Shown here piece by piece: positions 12,294-22,383 of a stretch of DNA of 64,000 nt. Numbering within the stretch: the first letter of the stretch is position 1; every line of letters begins with the position of its first letter. The position numbers were made by a program, and so were the translations under genes. Source of the stretch: Liolophura sinensis (Eukaryota; Mollusca; Polyplacophora; Chitonida; Chitonidae); assembly GCF_032854445.1 (NCBI RefSeq), contig NC_088296.1, forward strand, positions 10,888,706 through 10,952,705. Direction: 5' to 3'. The notes beneath the pieces are model-generated. The model was not told the DNA's origin and did no database searches. It was given only the letters and a program-made list of their open reading frames with translations.

Positions 12294-12521
12294 AAGGAAC
12301 AAGGTGGTATTGTGCCAAAGGAAAGTTGCAGGACATGCGTTTCTTATATAGACATTGCAGCGCTTTCAATAACAGATTATATGACGAATGTGGTCACTGG
12401 ATACACAATTTCTACTTGGCAGCTCGCCTGTTATAAATTTCTCTCTAGTCTTCTAAAACGGAATATCGGGTTTAGTACGAAGAGATTAGCCTCCTTAAGA
12501 CATGAGAATAGAGCGGTATGA
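12294..12521 (+). CDS. Candidate terminal exon of the small secreted protein
   Basis: It starts after TCTCAGCCTGCAG and is open for 75 codons to a TGA. The acceptor phase is 0, matching the donor at 11985, which would give a 109-residue preprotein with a 308-bp intron. The segment contains three cysteines (KESCRTCVSY and WQLACYKF). With the one in the first exon the mature chain would have four, an even number suited to a secreted protein. The C-x-x-C...C spacing faintly recalls saposin-like folds, but this is not enough to assign a family. No AATAAA lies close downstream; the next one on this strand is near 12907. Confidence 0.3.
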   Translation, partial: KEQGGIVPKESCRTCVSYIDIAALSITDYMTNVVTGYTISTWQLACYKFLSSLLKRNIGFSTKRLASLRHENRAV

Positions 12522-12697
12522 ACGAGTCAATGGAAACCTCATTATAGGAAGTACCGCCACTGCTGACATGCAATGCCCCTGCGCTACAGACACAAGCTTT
12601 GAACACATATAGGCGTAGCCAAAAGTGTGTGAGTCTAAACAATGCATGGATTAAGTGTGATTGGAAAGTATTGTGATATCAAATTAATCAGTCTAAC

Positions 12698-12834
12698 CTT
12701 CATCATTGATTATCTCCCTTTGTGGTAGCCAGGCTTTTGTTCGGTATTCACCGACATGCCCACCAACTTTTCTTGTGAAACAAAGGTCATGTTCAACAAC
12801 AGCAGTGATATCAGTGTCTGTCTCTCTTATCCAG
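12698..12834 (-). CDS. Candidate exon B of a minus-strand gene, unknown
   Basis: On the minus strand CTTCTCCTCCAAACAG is followed by 137 bases open in one frame (begins WIRETDTDITAVVEHDLC, ends WLPQREIINDEG), then GAAG|GTTAGA. Entering phase 2 matches the leaving phase of the exon at 14769-14946, so splicing the two gives a continuous frame across a 1.93-kb intron that holds the 54-bp array. The composition is protein-like, with one cysteine and two tryptophans. I recognise no domain. The plus strand is also open over part of this interval, which lowers confidence. Confidence 0.35.
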
Positions 12835-12954
12835 CTGTTTGGAGGAGAAGCTTTACAGGTGTATGTTACAACCAACGACATTTTTGGAATAAATTTGTAA
12901 AATGACAATAAAAGCATATAATGAAAGTAAAATTATATAACGGATTACGAGGCA

Positions 12955-14689
12955 ATATGTGACTGCCTATTGCTGAGAAACACTCGCATTATAACGCAGT
13001 ATGATGAAATGTGTGACTGCGTATTGCTAACAAACAATCGCATTATAACGGAGTAAGATGAAATGTGTGACTGCGTATTGCTGAGAAACAATCGCATTAT
13101 AACGCAATGTGATGAAATGTTTGACTGCTTATTGCTGAGAAACACTCGCATTATAACGCAGTATGATGAAATGTGTGACTGCGTATTGCTGAGAAACAAT
13201 TGCATTATAACGCAGTATGATGAAATGTGTGACTGCGTATTGCTGACAAACAATCGCATTATAACGCAATATGATGAAATGTCTGACTGCTTTTTGCTGA
13301 GAAACACTCGCATTATAACGCAATATGATGAAATGTGTGACTGCGTATTGCTGACAAACAATCGCATTATAACGGAGTATGATGAAATGTGTGACTGCCT
13401 ATTGCTGACAAACAATCGCATTATAACGCAATGTGATGAAATGTTTGACTGCTTATTGCTGAGAAACACTCGCATTATAACGCAGTATGATGAAATGTGT
13501 GACTGCGTATTGCTGAGAAACAATTGCATTATAACGCAGTATGATGAAATGTGTGACTGCGTATTGCTGACAAACACTCGCATTATAACGCAATATGATG
13601 AAATGTTTGACTGTTTTTTGCTGACAAACACTCGCATTATAACGCAGTATGATGAAATGTGTGACTGCGTATTGCTGACCAACAATCGCATTATAACGCA
13701 GTATGATGAAATGTGTGACTGCGTATTGCTGAGAAACAATCGCATTATAACGCAGTATGATGAAATGTTTGACTGCGTATTGCTGACAAACAATCGCATC
13801 ATAACGCAGTATGATGAAATGTGTGACTGCGTATTGCTGAGAAACAATTGCATTATAACGCAGTATGATGAAATGTGTGACTGCGTATTGCTGACAAACA
13901 ATCGCATTATAACGCAGTATGATGAAATGTGTGACTGCGTATTGCTGAGAAACAATCGCATTATAACGCAATATGATGAAATGTTTGACTGCTTTTTGCT
14001 GAGAAACACTCACATTATAACGCAGTATGATGAAATGTGTGACTGCCTATTGCTGACAAACAATCGCATTATAACGCAATATGATGAAATGTTTGACTGC
14101 GTATTGCTGAGAAACACTCGCATTATAACGCAGTATGATGAAATGTGTGACTGCCTATTGCTGACAAACACTCGCATTATAACGCAATATGATGAAATGT
14201 GTGACTGCGTATTGCTGACAAACACTCGCATTATAACGCAATATGATGAAATGTTTGACTGTTTTTTGCTGAGAAACACTTGCATTATAACGCAGTATGA
14301 TGAAATGTGTGACTGCGTATTGCTGACCAACAATCGCATTATAACGCAGTATGATGAAATGTGTGACTGCGTATTGCTGAGAAACACTCGCATTATAACG
14401 CAGTATGATGAAATGTGTGACTGCGTATTGCTGACAAACAATCGCATCATAACGCAGTATGATGAAATGTGTGACTGCGTATTGCTGAGAAACAATTGCA
14501 TTATAACGCAGTATGATGAAATGTGTGACTGCGTATTGCTGAGAAACAATTGCATTGTAACGCAGTGTGATGAAATGTGTGACTGCCTATTGCTGAGAAA
14601 CACTCGCATTATAACGCAGTATGATGAAATGTGTGACTGCGTATTGCTGACAAACAATCGCATTATAACGCAGTATGATGAAATGTGTG
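12955..14689. repeat. 54-bp minisatellite, about 32 units, with higher-order structure
   Basis: Tandem 54-bp units of the form GAAATGTGTGACTGCGTATT, then GCTGAGAAACAATCGC, then ATTATAACGCAGTATGAT. Variants repeat at fixed distances. CAATGTGATG and CGGAGTA recur 324 bp (6 units) apart in the first part. CTGTTTTTTGCTG, GCTGACCAAC and ATCGCATCAT each recur exactly 648 bp (12 units) apart. The first unit lacks two bases, and the second carries a stop in the long plus frame. Since 54 is divisible by three, long frames exist on both strands (plus 13063-14760; minus 12945-14009, 13453-14013 and 14010-14720). Substitutions show no obvious synonymous bias, so I treat the array as non-coding, probably intronic. 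Confidence 0.95.
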
Positions 14690-14768
14690 TGGTTTTATTC
14701 TCTGTGGTGTACGTCTTCACTTGTATTCATTCTATTAACCCCAGATTTAAACTGATGTGACCACACAC

Positions 14769-14946
14769 CTGGATGGCGTATAACTTGATGGACCCGATTC
14801 CAGCTCAGTCACTGTTAAATGATTTTGATTCGTCACCACACCCTTCTGCACAGTGCCAGTAACCTGACATCTGCGGAGAAGACGGCATGTCTGCTGTTTT
14901 AATGAGGCAACACGAGAAATATTTGGACATTGGAAACGTTCATTAT
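14769..14946 (-). CDS. Candidate exon A of a minus-strand gene, unknown
   Basis: On the minus strand a strong acceptor (TTTGTTTTTCTTTCAG) is followed by 178 bases with one open frame, then CCATCCAG|GTGTGTGG. The translation begins DNERFQCPNISRVASLKQ, continues QTCRLLRRCQVTG, and ends TELESGPSSYTPS. It has three cysteines and an N-glycosylation-type NIS, suggesting an extracellular region. Phases are 1 entering and 2 leaving, compatible with the exon at 12698-12834. No upstream partner is identified. I recognise no family. It is one of the better exon candidates because of the acceptor tract and the absence of a competing plus-strand frame. Confidence 0.45.
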
Positions 14947-15164
14947 CTGAAAGAAAAACAAACGGACACATTTTAGGTTACGCAAGGGAATATTTATTCT
15001 CTTTTGGTTGTTACTGATGTAATGAGTGGAGATGTAGGGGGTGAACGGAGTGTTATTGGGGAAAAAGGTAGTTTGGGCATGAAGCTGGGGTGAGTGTCAT
15101 GTGTGGTGATTTTGGAGATCGGGCTATGTACATGTGCGTGACGTTAAGGATGGGAGGGGCAGGG

Positions 15165-15662
15165 CGGAGGTGTAGTCATGACGCTTGGGATGTGGGAGTG
15201 AGGTCATGATATTGGGGATATGGCAGTGTAGTCATGATGATGGCGATGAGGTGGTGTAGTCACGATATCGGAAATGGGGCATTGTAGTCATGCTATCATA
15301 AATGGGGCAGTGTAGTAATGATATCGGGAATGAGGCAATGCAGTCAAGATATCGGAGATGAGTTACTGTAGTCATGATATCGGAAATGGGGCATTGTAGT
15401 CATGATATCGGAGATTAGGTAGTGTAGTCATGATATTGGGGAAATGGGGTGTGATCCTGATATCAGAGATGGGGTAGTGTAGTCATGATATCAGGGATGA
15501 GGTAGTGTAGTCATGATATCAGAGATGGGGTAGTGTAGTCATGATATCAGGGATGGGGTAGTGTAGTCATGATATCAGAGATGGGGTAGTGTAGTCATGA
15601 TATCAGGGATGAGGTAGTGTAGTCATAATTTCGGGGATAGCGCACTGGAGTCATGATACTGG
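15165..15662. repeat. 28-bp minisatellite, about 17 units
   Basis: Tandem units GGGGTAGTGTAGTCATGATA plus TCAGAGAT. They are most regular at 15465-15625 and degrade towards 15040, where G-rich relatives are still visible. There is no long open frame. Confidence 0.9.
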
Positions 15663-16640
15663 GGTGTGTTTTGTTGCAATGATTACGACAGAATGGATCA
15701 GTATAAAATGCCTAGCTTTAGAGTGCCATGTTTGTATTGTTGTCAACACATTGAATAATTCAACCAGTTATAAATGGTTTGCGGCGCCACTTTGTACAAT
15801 CCCGTTGTTGTCAAGCTTCTGTAAAGCACGCCTTTATTCGTGTGAGTGGGGAGATGACGTGATGAAGGTGAGAGGGCGCAAATTTAATTGCCCGTATCGT
15901 TTTACATCATCTCGATTTCTCGATTTTAACGTGGCAGTGGCTTTCACATATTAATCATTAGACAATGTGTTTACGTTAAAACACCTGGGTACAGTCTCAT
16001 TTAACAGGCTCTAGGGTGACATTACCCGCAAACATGGCCACTGCAGTTCCATTCAGCCTTCATTCCCGGCAAAGCAAATCGTAATTTGGCAATTTTCATC
16101 ACTTCGGAGCTTATTGGTAATGGACTGAATCTGACATGGTGGAACTTGTCTAAATTATTTTGCCGGCCTTGTGGTAGAGCAGTATAATCTCGTGCCGTGA
16201 AAAGACTATCTGTTGATGAATTATATACAGTGAGCCAGATGGGGCTGCTTAAATTTTGTGACGGTGAATTCCAGTCTCTCAGTTGTTTTCATTTCGGTGT
16301 CTGATGTAAATGAACGCCGTTCATTTCGCCGTTCATTTCAGGTAATGCTCCACTATTTTCCGTTTCAATACTGCAAAACGCATATTTTACATGAAACTAT
16401 TTTCGGTTATCTAGAATTGCAATAGGAAATATAAAGTTAAGTTTTCATGGCAGATAACTGCGAAATGTTTTCATGCATACAAGTTCTCTACCCTTGGCGT
16501 AAAGTCTCGAGCATTTAAAACTGAATCTCAACATAGCATAGCATAAAGATGAGAATATATTTAGCGTCAGATCCACTTCAGTCTCACGTCCAGTCATACC
16601 AAAGACTTTACCATAGTAGATAGTCGCTATTTACTTACTT
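15663..16640. other. No supported gene
   Basis: An open frame at 15664-15954 (+) has no splice or start support. A short direct repeat (GCCGTTCATTTC twice) lies near 16316-16340 before a CAG|GTAATG donor-like site. Confidence 0.4.
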
Positions 16641-16821
16641 GATCAGTGTTTTACGAAGTACTCAAGAATATTGCGCTTATATGACAGCTGTCAACATTAT
16701 GGTGGGGGGAAACAGGGTAAAGTCCCACGAAAACCCATGATCATCACCAGGTTGCTGGTAGACTTCCATAAGTATAACTGTATGGATATGAAACCAGCTT
16801 AAGCTGGACTTGAACTCGCGC
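16641..16821 (-). mobile_element. Core-SINE family A, diverged copy
   Basis: Minus orientation. Recognisable blocks are GTGTTTTACGAAGTACTC, CAACATTATGGTGGG, GGTTGCTGGTAGACTTCC and GCTTAAGCTGGACTTGAAC. It reaches into the tRNA-like head (B-box side) before an AT microsatellite. More mutated than other copies, so probably old. Confidence 0.8.

Positions 16822-16907
<86 letters not shown>
16822..16907. repeat. Long (AT)n microsatellite
   Basis: About 85 bases of nearly pure AT with one AAAT interruption. It abuts a SINE at the point where the head would continue. Confidence 0.95.
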
Positions 16908-16909
<2 letters not shown>

Positions 16910-17286
16910 CGACAGATTAACGCCGAAGCCTCTACATCACACGAAAGAAGTTGTTATATTCAGCTAAGGAGTAGATAACTCACATCACGTTTTGCAGGTC
17001 TCCTATATATTTCGTGATGCACACTTTCGTCTATTCAGTATACTGGTTCTGGTTATATACAGCACTGGACAGTTTGATACATTAAAGTCCCATGAAGACA
17101 CAACGTCTTGTTACTTCGGTTTTACTGGAGGAATGTTGCCATAAAGATAATAATTAATAGCTTACTAATAAGTTGTTGCTTAAGCGATTAATCTTACTCC
17201 TGTTTTAATTCCTGATACACACTTTCTACCATTAAAGACATAGAGCACAGAGAAGAAAACCAAAGCACCGACGACTATGTGACATC

Positions 17287-17520
17287 TGGCAAATGGCTAC
17301 AAATAACCGGTGAAATACGGTCTCGTCTCAATTTACCTCAGTTAGGGTTTTATTCTAACTGTTCATGTAAATGCTTAAATAGTAGCACATTACATACCCG
17401 TTAGAACCATGGCTTAAGCAAAATTAAGTGCAAAATATCGAGTGATGTCAATTTTAATTTATTAGACCTTACTGCTCTGGAAATACTCAAAATACCACAT
17501 TTGACATACGATAACATTAA
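17287..17520 (+). repeat. Dispersed repeat D, copy 1
   Basis: Contains CTGGCAAATGGCTACAAATA, TTTACCTCAGTTAGGGTTTT, AATGCTTAAATAGTAGCA, ATGGCTTAAGCAAAATTA and GAAATACTCAAAATACCAC in the order seen in copies 2-5 (36195, 37976, 38590, 42395). No terminal inverted repeat, A-rich tail or coding capacity is seen. The class is unknown, perhaps a small DNA element. Confidence 0.7.
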
Positions 17521-19082
17521 TACAAATTCAACAGGCTATTAAGTAATGTTTCAGGACCAGCTTCCTTTCTGTATTATACAAAGCACGCCAGCGGGGCTAC
17601 TGAATTCCTATGATATGGGTTTTAAAGACGATGCCTATCAGATTTCGTAAAGGTCAGGTCGGAGGTTCACAAGGTCATGCGAATTGTGGTCGTTTTGTGC
17701 TAGGGCCAGATCATCTGTTTATACCGCAATAGATGGTGAAACCTTTAATAAACTCCCTTCTTGAAGAACTCCGCTGTTCCGCGTGACAGACCACAGTATT
17801 TCTGTTTTAAAGATGGTTGTTTCCAGAAAGTCTTAAAGGACGCCTAGTTAATCTGACAACCAAGATGTCTGATATCTGGATATCTGACAAACGTCCTGAT
17901 TTAAGGCGTCAGTGGAATCAACGAGATATCAGTTTAAGTATTAAATATCCTGTCGATTACCTGTTCCTGCACTTTACAATACAAACGATCTATCTTTTAC
18001 GCGAATTACTACTTAGAGTGGCAAGCGTGTTTCAGGGGAAGTAACTCAAGCATGACTAACGAATGCTAACCGGATGAGAGCCGTAAAGAGCCCCTTCTCC
18101 AAGTGTGACAGGCAGCAGATCATAGAGGACACCTAAAATATCTCTCGGACGCTCGTTTGGGGTTTTCTTGGACAATAGCTCTGCTTTGAAAATTCTTGCA
18201 CAAGTTGCACAAATTATTTGTTTCAAGAGAACAAAGTTTACCCGAAAGGAAAATCACAACAGAGTTGCACAAGTGAATCTCTGATTTCGAATCTAACTCT
18301 GATTTAACTCTTATTGCGAGATTATGTTTGTCTCTTTGGTTCATATCTTACGTCTTGTCCTCATTTAGTCAGCAATATCGTGACAACGCCTTCTTGTGCT
18401 CTACCTGATGATTGGAATGACATGAAATCAATGATTCCACTTTAATACAAGTAATCAGTAAACATGCCATAACGGAACTGCTGTCTCTCAGTTCATAACA
18501 AATGTTTGATCCAATCTCTTTAAATCTGTTAAGTATAATATTACGCGAAAACAACATTATTCGCAAACTGAGATGTGATGTTCTCTAGTGGAGCGTTTTG
18601 ATTGGATAACAGGTTTACTGCAGCTGGCTTAAACCGGTAGGTTGCCATGGTAGGCCGTCAACATGGAAGCCCTTAAGGAGATGATTGGAACCCCAGCTTC
18701 CGGTTTGGCGGGTATGGTGTGAGATTTAGCACTAATCCATCACAATCCATGTCACAAAGACAACATGAGCTCAAGTATCAGTCCAGACTCGCCTTAGATT
18801 GGGATATAACATTTAATAGTATCGCTCTGTTTGGTGTAACGACACCAAGATAAATATCTTCCTTAATCATTTCTTTGTTGTCCCGGCAACAAAGGTGACA
18901 TGGTGGCATTCAAACAGTTTGCTGGAAGCTTGTGTTCATTGATGTGCCGGATCATACATAAATCTAAAGACAGCGATGTATACAGATCACAGCTCAAACC
19001 ATCAATCGATCGAACAATATCAAAAGTGAAAGGTCAGAACATTTAGAAAAATAGCATCGCAATCTCTTGGTATACGTGTATA
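17521..19082. other. No supported gene
   Basis: Several short frames on both strands lack splice context. A 19-codon frame with Kozak-like CAACATGG at about 18662 (MEALKEMIGTPASGLAGMV) stops shortly afterwards and is not called. Confidence 0.4.
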
Positions 19083-19206
19083 TGCCAGCAACCTGCAGAT
19101 TGTCGTGGGTTTCTCCCGGGCTCCGACCGCTTTCCCCCCACCATACCGAGCGCGGTCGTTTTAGTGACGTCTTCTTGAGTGCGGCGTAGAACATCAAGCA
19201 GATAAT
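19083..19206 (+). mobile_element. Core-SINE family A fragment
   Basis: Plus orientation. Starts at CAGCAACCTGCAG and runs through TCGTGGGTTTCTCCCGGGCT and CTTGAGTGCGGCGTAGAACA. The head is missing and the AATAAATA tail is short or lost. Confidence 0.75.
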
Positions 19207-21246
19207 TTTATTAAGTTCTTTTACCTGAAAACAGAATAGGTCATCAGTTTCCAATCAAGAGACAAAGGTGTGCAACATCCGATGCGTCAAATTCAGGGCG
19301 TATCACAACGCTGGTTAAATGCTCCTGGTTTACATTGGCCAAAATGCCACATGCAGAGTGTCTAGTCATCCTGATGTAAATGTCCTTGGACTACATGGTG
19401 TCTGGTGTCTTCGGTGTGGGGCTTCAGTGATGCATATGGTGACGACAAAACGCTTAAAAGGACGTGCATGGTAACGTAAGCGAAATAATGGTCAAAATCA
19501 CACGTGTACGGTTGTTACTCTGAGTGGAGTAAGTGTGCTTAAACCATATGAGCACTGTAATATATCTGCAGCCTTTGGTATTGTACTTCAGTGATATAAC
19601 GCTATAAACACGTTGACGACGAATATACTTGTAGACACTGGTGAATATGTGTCAAAACAGCACTAAACCCTTAAAAGTTGCCGATGTACTCAATTCGGAA
19701 TCTACAGCCTTTGATATGCACCGTTAGTTTCAATTTTTATGGTTGTCTGCAAAGTCGTTTGTACGTCTGCTTGACTTTTACCATTAATACGATAAAAAAA
19801 CTGTCATGGAAACAGTTGCTATAGAAACCAGTAAGCCCGTCCTGCAGACATGATCGAATGTCGCACTGTAAGCTACATTAGAAGAGATTTATAAGACGTG
19901 CTTTTTATCAACTTTTTACAGCCTTTTAAAAAAGCGCTGTAACACATATATCTCACAGTACTAAGGCAGGGTTTATTATGCAATTGTTTTTAAAGCCACG
20001 CTGACATGACAGGTTATCGTTTATACTAGACTACCGTCAAAGTATAAATCAAAGTTATCAGGTGGACTGTACAGTGCCTCAAACCAGAACAACGTTTGTC
20101 GTTTAGCTTCTACATAAATATATTTGTCAGGTCCTAATACTCAACAGAAAAAGAGATTTCCCTGGTATTGCTATTCGAGGCATGTCTTTAAGTGTTGTTT
20201 GTTTATACCCTGGTGTCTGGATCATAAATATACACAAGTAAGTATGAGGCATTTGAAGCAAAACAAAAAGCCATAAACAAAAATAAAGGGGAAAAGACAC
20301 ACGCTGCAGGTGAAGTCAGAATTCATACTGCGGATAAAACAGACGGAACTGAAGTGGCGATATTTCTATAACGACCGATAGGTGCCTCATCTCCAGGGTA
20401 TGCACAGTATTTCACTTTGGCAATCAGAATTTTACACGTCCTTTGAAGAAGTAAAATTGTATGGCTGGTAATAAAACACGGTTCTCTTTCTTCTGACTAC
20501 CACCATGAATGTATATAATGGTTACACATTGGAAAACGTAGTGGCTTGTCCATGACTCCCGGCGCACCGTATCTCATTCCATGAGGCTGTCATTTAAAAT
20601 GTTGCACGATCAATCACAGTCGTGCATAAACAGTTAAAATCTTTGTGCTAGATCTAAGTAATGAAATAAACGTGAAAGCGAAATTGTTGACTTCAGCGTG
20701 AACTATGCACACGCCAAAGGCGAATAATGTAACTTGTCTATATTTCCATCTCACGTTGTTTTAACCAGAAGTCCATTCTTTCTGGTCGTGCGGTTGATGA
20801 ATTGCTGAAAGTAGCAAACAACAGTCGGCGACCATTTTAATAGACAGCTTGGAAAATACAGCCATATTACGCTATAGCAAATGGACGCCGTTGTGCAGTT
20901 GTAGACTTTTAATAAGGTAGATAGGTAGGTTGATGATTCTGTAACCTTCACCACACGCGTATGTCAATGAGAAAGCCCTTGGCCCTTATACCCTACTCTT
21001 GCTTTGCTAGCTGGTTGTTCTGAGACTGGTAATTTGAGATTTTGAGAAATGCCAAATTGGCATTTCCCTTAATGGACACTACATTTCTTTTTCTTTCTTC
21101 TTCCACATTTTGAAAGAGAAGACATTTAAACTACCTCATACGTCCGCCGTGCAATCCAGTTTCGTGACACCGATGACTTTTTTCTCCCCTATCATTTCAA
21201 CTCGACAGCTAACTGACATCGAATTCACCCACGGGGGATCTCTAGC
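19207..21246. other. No supported gene
   Basis: No repeat family or convincing exon recognised. A GTAAGT donor-like site near 20243 follows only about 60 open bases. Confidence 0.4.
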
Positions 21247-21253
21247 TATAAAG
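21247..21253 (+). promoter_or_regulatory. TATA box candidate (TATAAAG)
   Basis: A TATA-like sequence 111 bp before an ATG that opens a short exon ending in a strong splice donor. Spacing evidence only. Confidence 0.25.
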
Positions 21254-21357
21254 CACAATCACTCCTGACAAAAACATTCCAGCTTAATTAGGCGGGTTGT
21301 CTTTTCTTAGCGGTTTCCACTTTCTGCTGGCTGCAAGTCGCTGTGTGTGCCACCGCT

Positions 21358-21404
21358 ATGTCTGGGTTCATTATTGGGCTATCTTGGCTACACGTACGTT
21401 TCCA
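21358..21404 (+). CDS. Candidate short first coding exon, unknown
   Basis: An ATG 111 bp after a TATA-like box opens fifteen codons (MSGFIIGLSWLHVRF) plus two bases, ending TTTCCA|GTAAGTCC, a near-perfect donor, in phase 2. The hydrophobic start could be a signal sequence. No continuing exon is identified; downstream sequence is SINE-rich. An exon this short is weak evidence by itself. Confidence 0.25.
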
Positions 21405-21752
21405 GTAAGTCCATTTAACAAGCATGTGCAGCTGGCATTGGACAGCTTAAACCGTTTACAACACCGTAACTCGTAATTCGACGCAACTGTAACAAAGACC
21501 ACACAAACTTGGATCATATATCTTGGGAAATTATCTATATTCTAAATCCTCGGCGATTACTTTGTATAATGCAATCTTGCTTATTAGCTCTCTATGTTGT
21601 ACATTTTTTAAATTATTTTTTGGAATTGGGTAATATACATGAATGTGATAAAAGGTTGTCTACATGAACTAAGAAGCACTGATATACTTGTAACACATGT
21701 AAATTATGCGCTAGTCAGAGAAAATCAACCAAGGCATTTATTTCGTTAACAT

Positions 21753-22027
21753 TTATTTATTTATTTATATGTATTTGATTGGTGTTTTACGCTGTACTCA
21801 AGAATATTTCACTTATACGACGGCGGCCAGCATTATGGTGGGTGGAAACCGGGCAGAGCCCGGGGGAAACCCACGACCATCCACAGGTTGCTGGAAGACC
21901 TTCCCACTTACGGCCGGAGAGGAAGCCAGCATGAGCTGGACTTGAACTCACAGCGACCGCATTGGTGAGAGACCCCTGGGTCATTACGCTGCGCTAGCGC
22001 GCTAACCGACTGAGCCATGGAGGCCAA
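21753..22027 (-). mobile_element. Core-SINE family A, full-length copy with 11-bp target duplication
   Basis: On the minus strand the element starts GGCCTCCATGGCTCAGTCGG, a tRNA-like head with an A-box (TGGCTCAGTCGGTTAGCG). The B-box follows (GAGTTCAAGTCC), then CATGCTGGCTTCCTCTCC, the core (CAACCTGTGGATGGTCGTGG, CACCATAATGCTGGCCGCC, TATTCTTGAGTACAGCG) and an A/T-rich ATAAATAAATAA tail. TTCGTTAACAT flanks it at 21742-21752 and 22028-22038, marking retrotransposition boundaries. The core resembles invertebrate core-SINE superfamilies (Ceph/Meta-core type), an assignment made from memory and not verified. Confidence 0.93.
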
Positions 22028-22171
22028 TTCGTTAACATGGAATACAGTATTTACACATACATAATTTGATTCGAGGTAGTAATTAGGTGTTGGCAAGCTT
22101 CCGGTACATACAAAAGGCGTGTGTTTTACGTGACTATACATATTGAGCTATGGCTATATAAATGTCGAGCT

Positions 22172-22383
22172 GAGGCCCTCGTGGCCAAGTGGTTAATGTG
22201 CTCGCGCAGCACGATAATCCAACAGCCTCCATCCAAAGCCGTTCTTGAGAGTTTTATCTCTAGTGGCAAGGTCTCCCAGCAACCTGTGGATGGTCGTGGG
22301 TTTCAGCCGGGTCCTGTCCGTTTTCCTCCCACTATAATGCCAGCCGCTGGATTCAAGTGAAATATTCTTGAATGCGGCTAATT
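22172..22383 (+). mobile_element. Family A core with a different tRNA-like head
   Basis: Head GAGGCCCTCGTGGCCAAGTG, then GTTAATGTGCTCGCG, is a class II (Leu/Ser-like) A-box. It differs from the TGGCTCAGTCGG head of the copy at 21753. The body joins the same core: CCCAGCAACCTGTGGATGG, CGTGGGTTTCAGCCGGG, AGTGAAATATTCTTGAATGC. No AATAAATA tail or clear target duplication is visible. It lies 145 bp from the full-length copy, in opposite orientation. Confidence 0.8.

Noticed and set aside
12955-14689. CRISPR-like array of regularly spaced repeats
   Set aside because: Units are contiguous 54-mers with scattered substitutions, with no unique spacers between constant repeats, in a eukaryotic context.
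21908-22141. Minus-strand 77-codon frame with an apparently protein-like C-terminus
   Set aside because: It lies in the tRNA-like head and flank of a full-length SINE.
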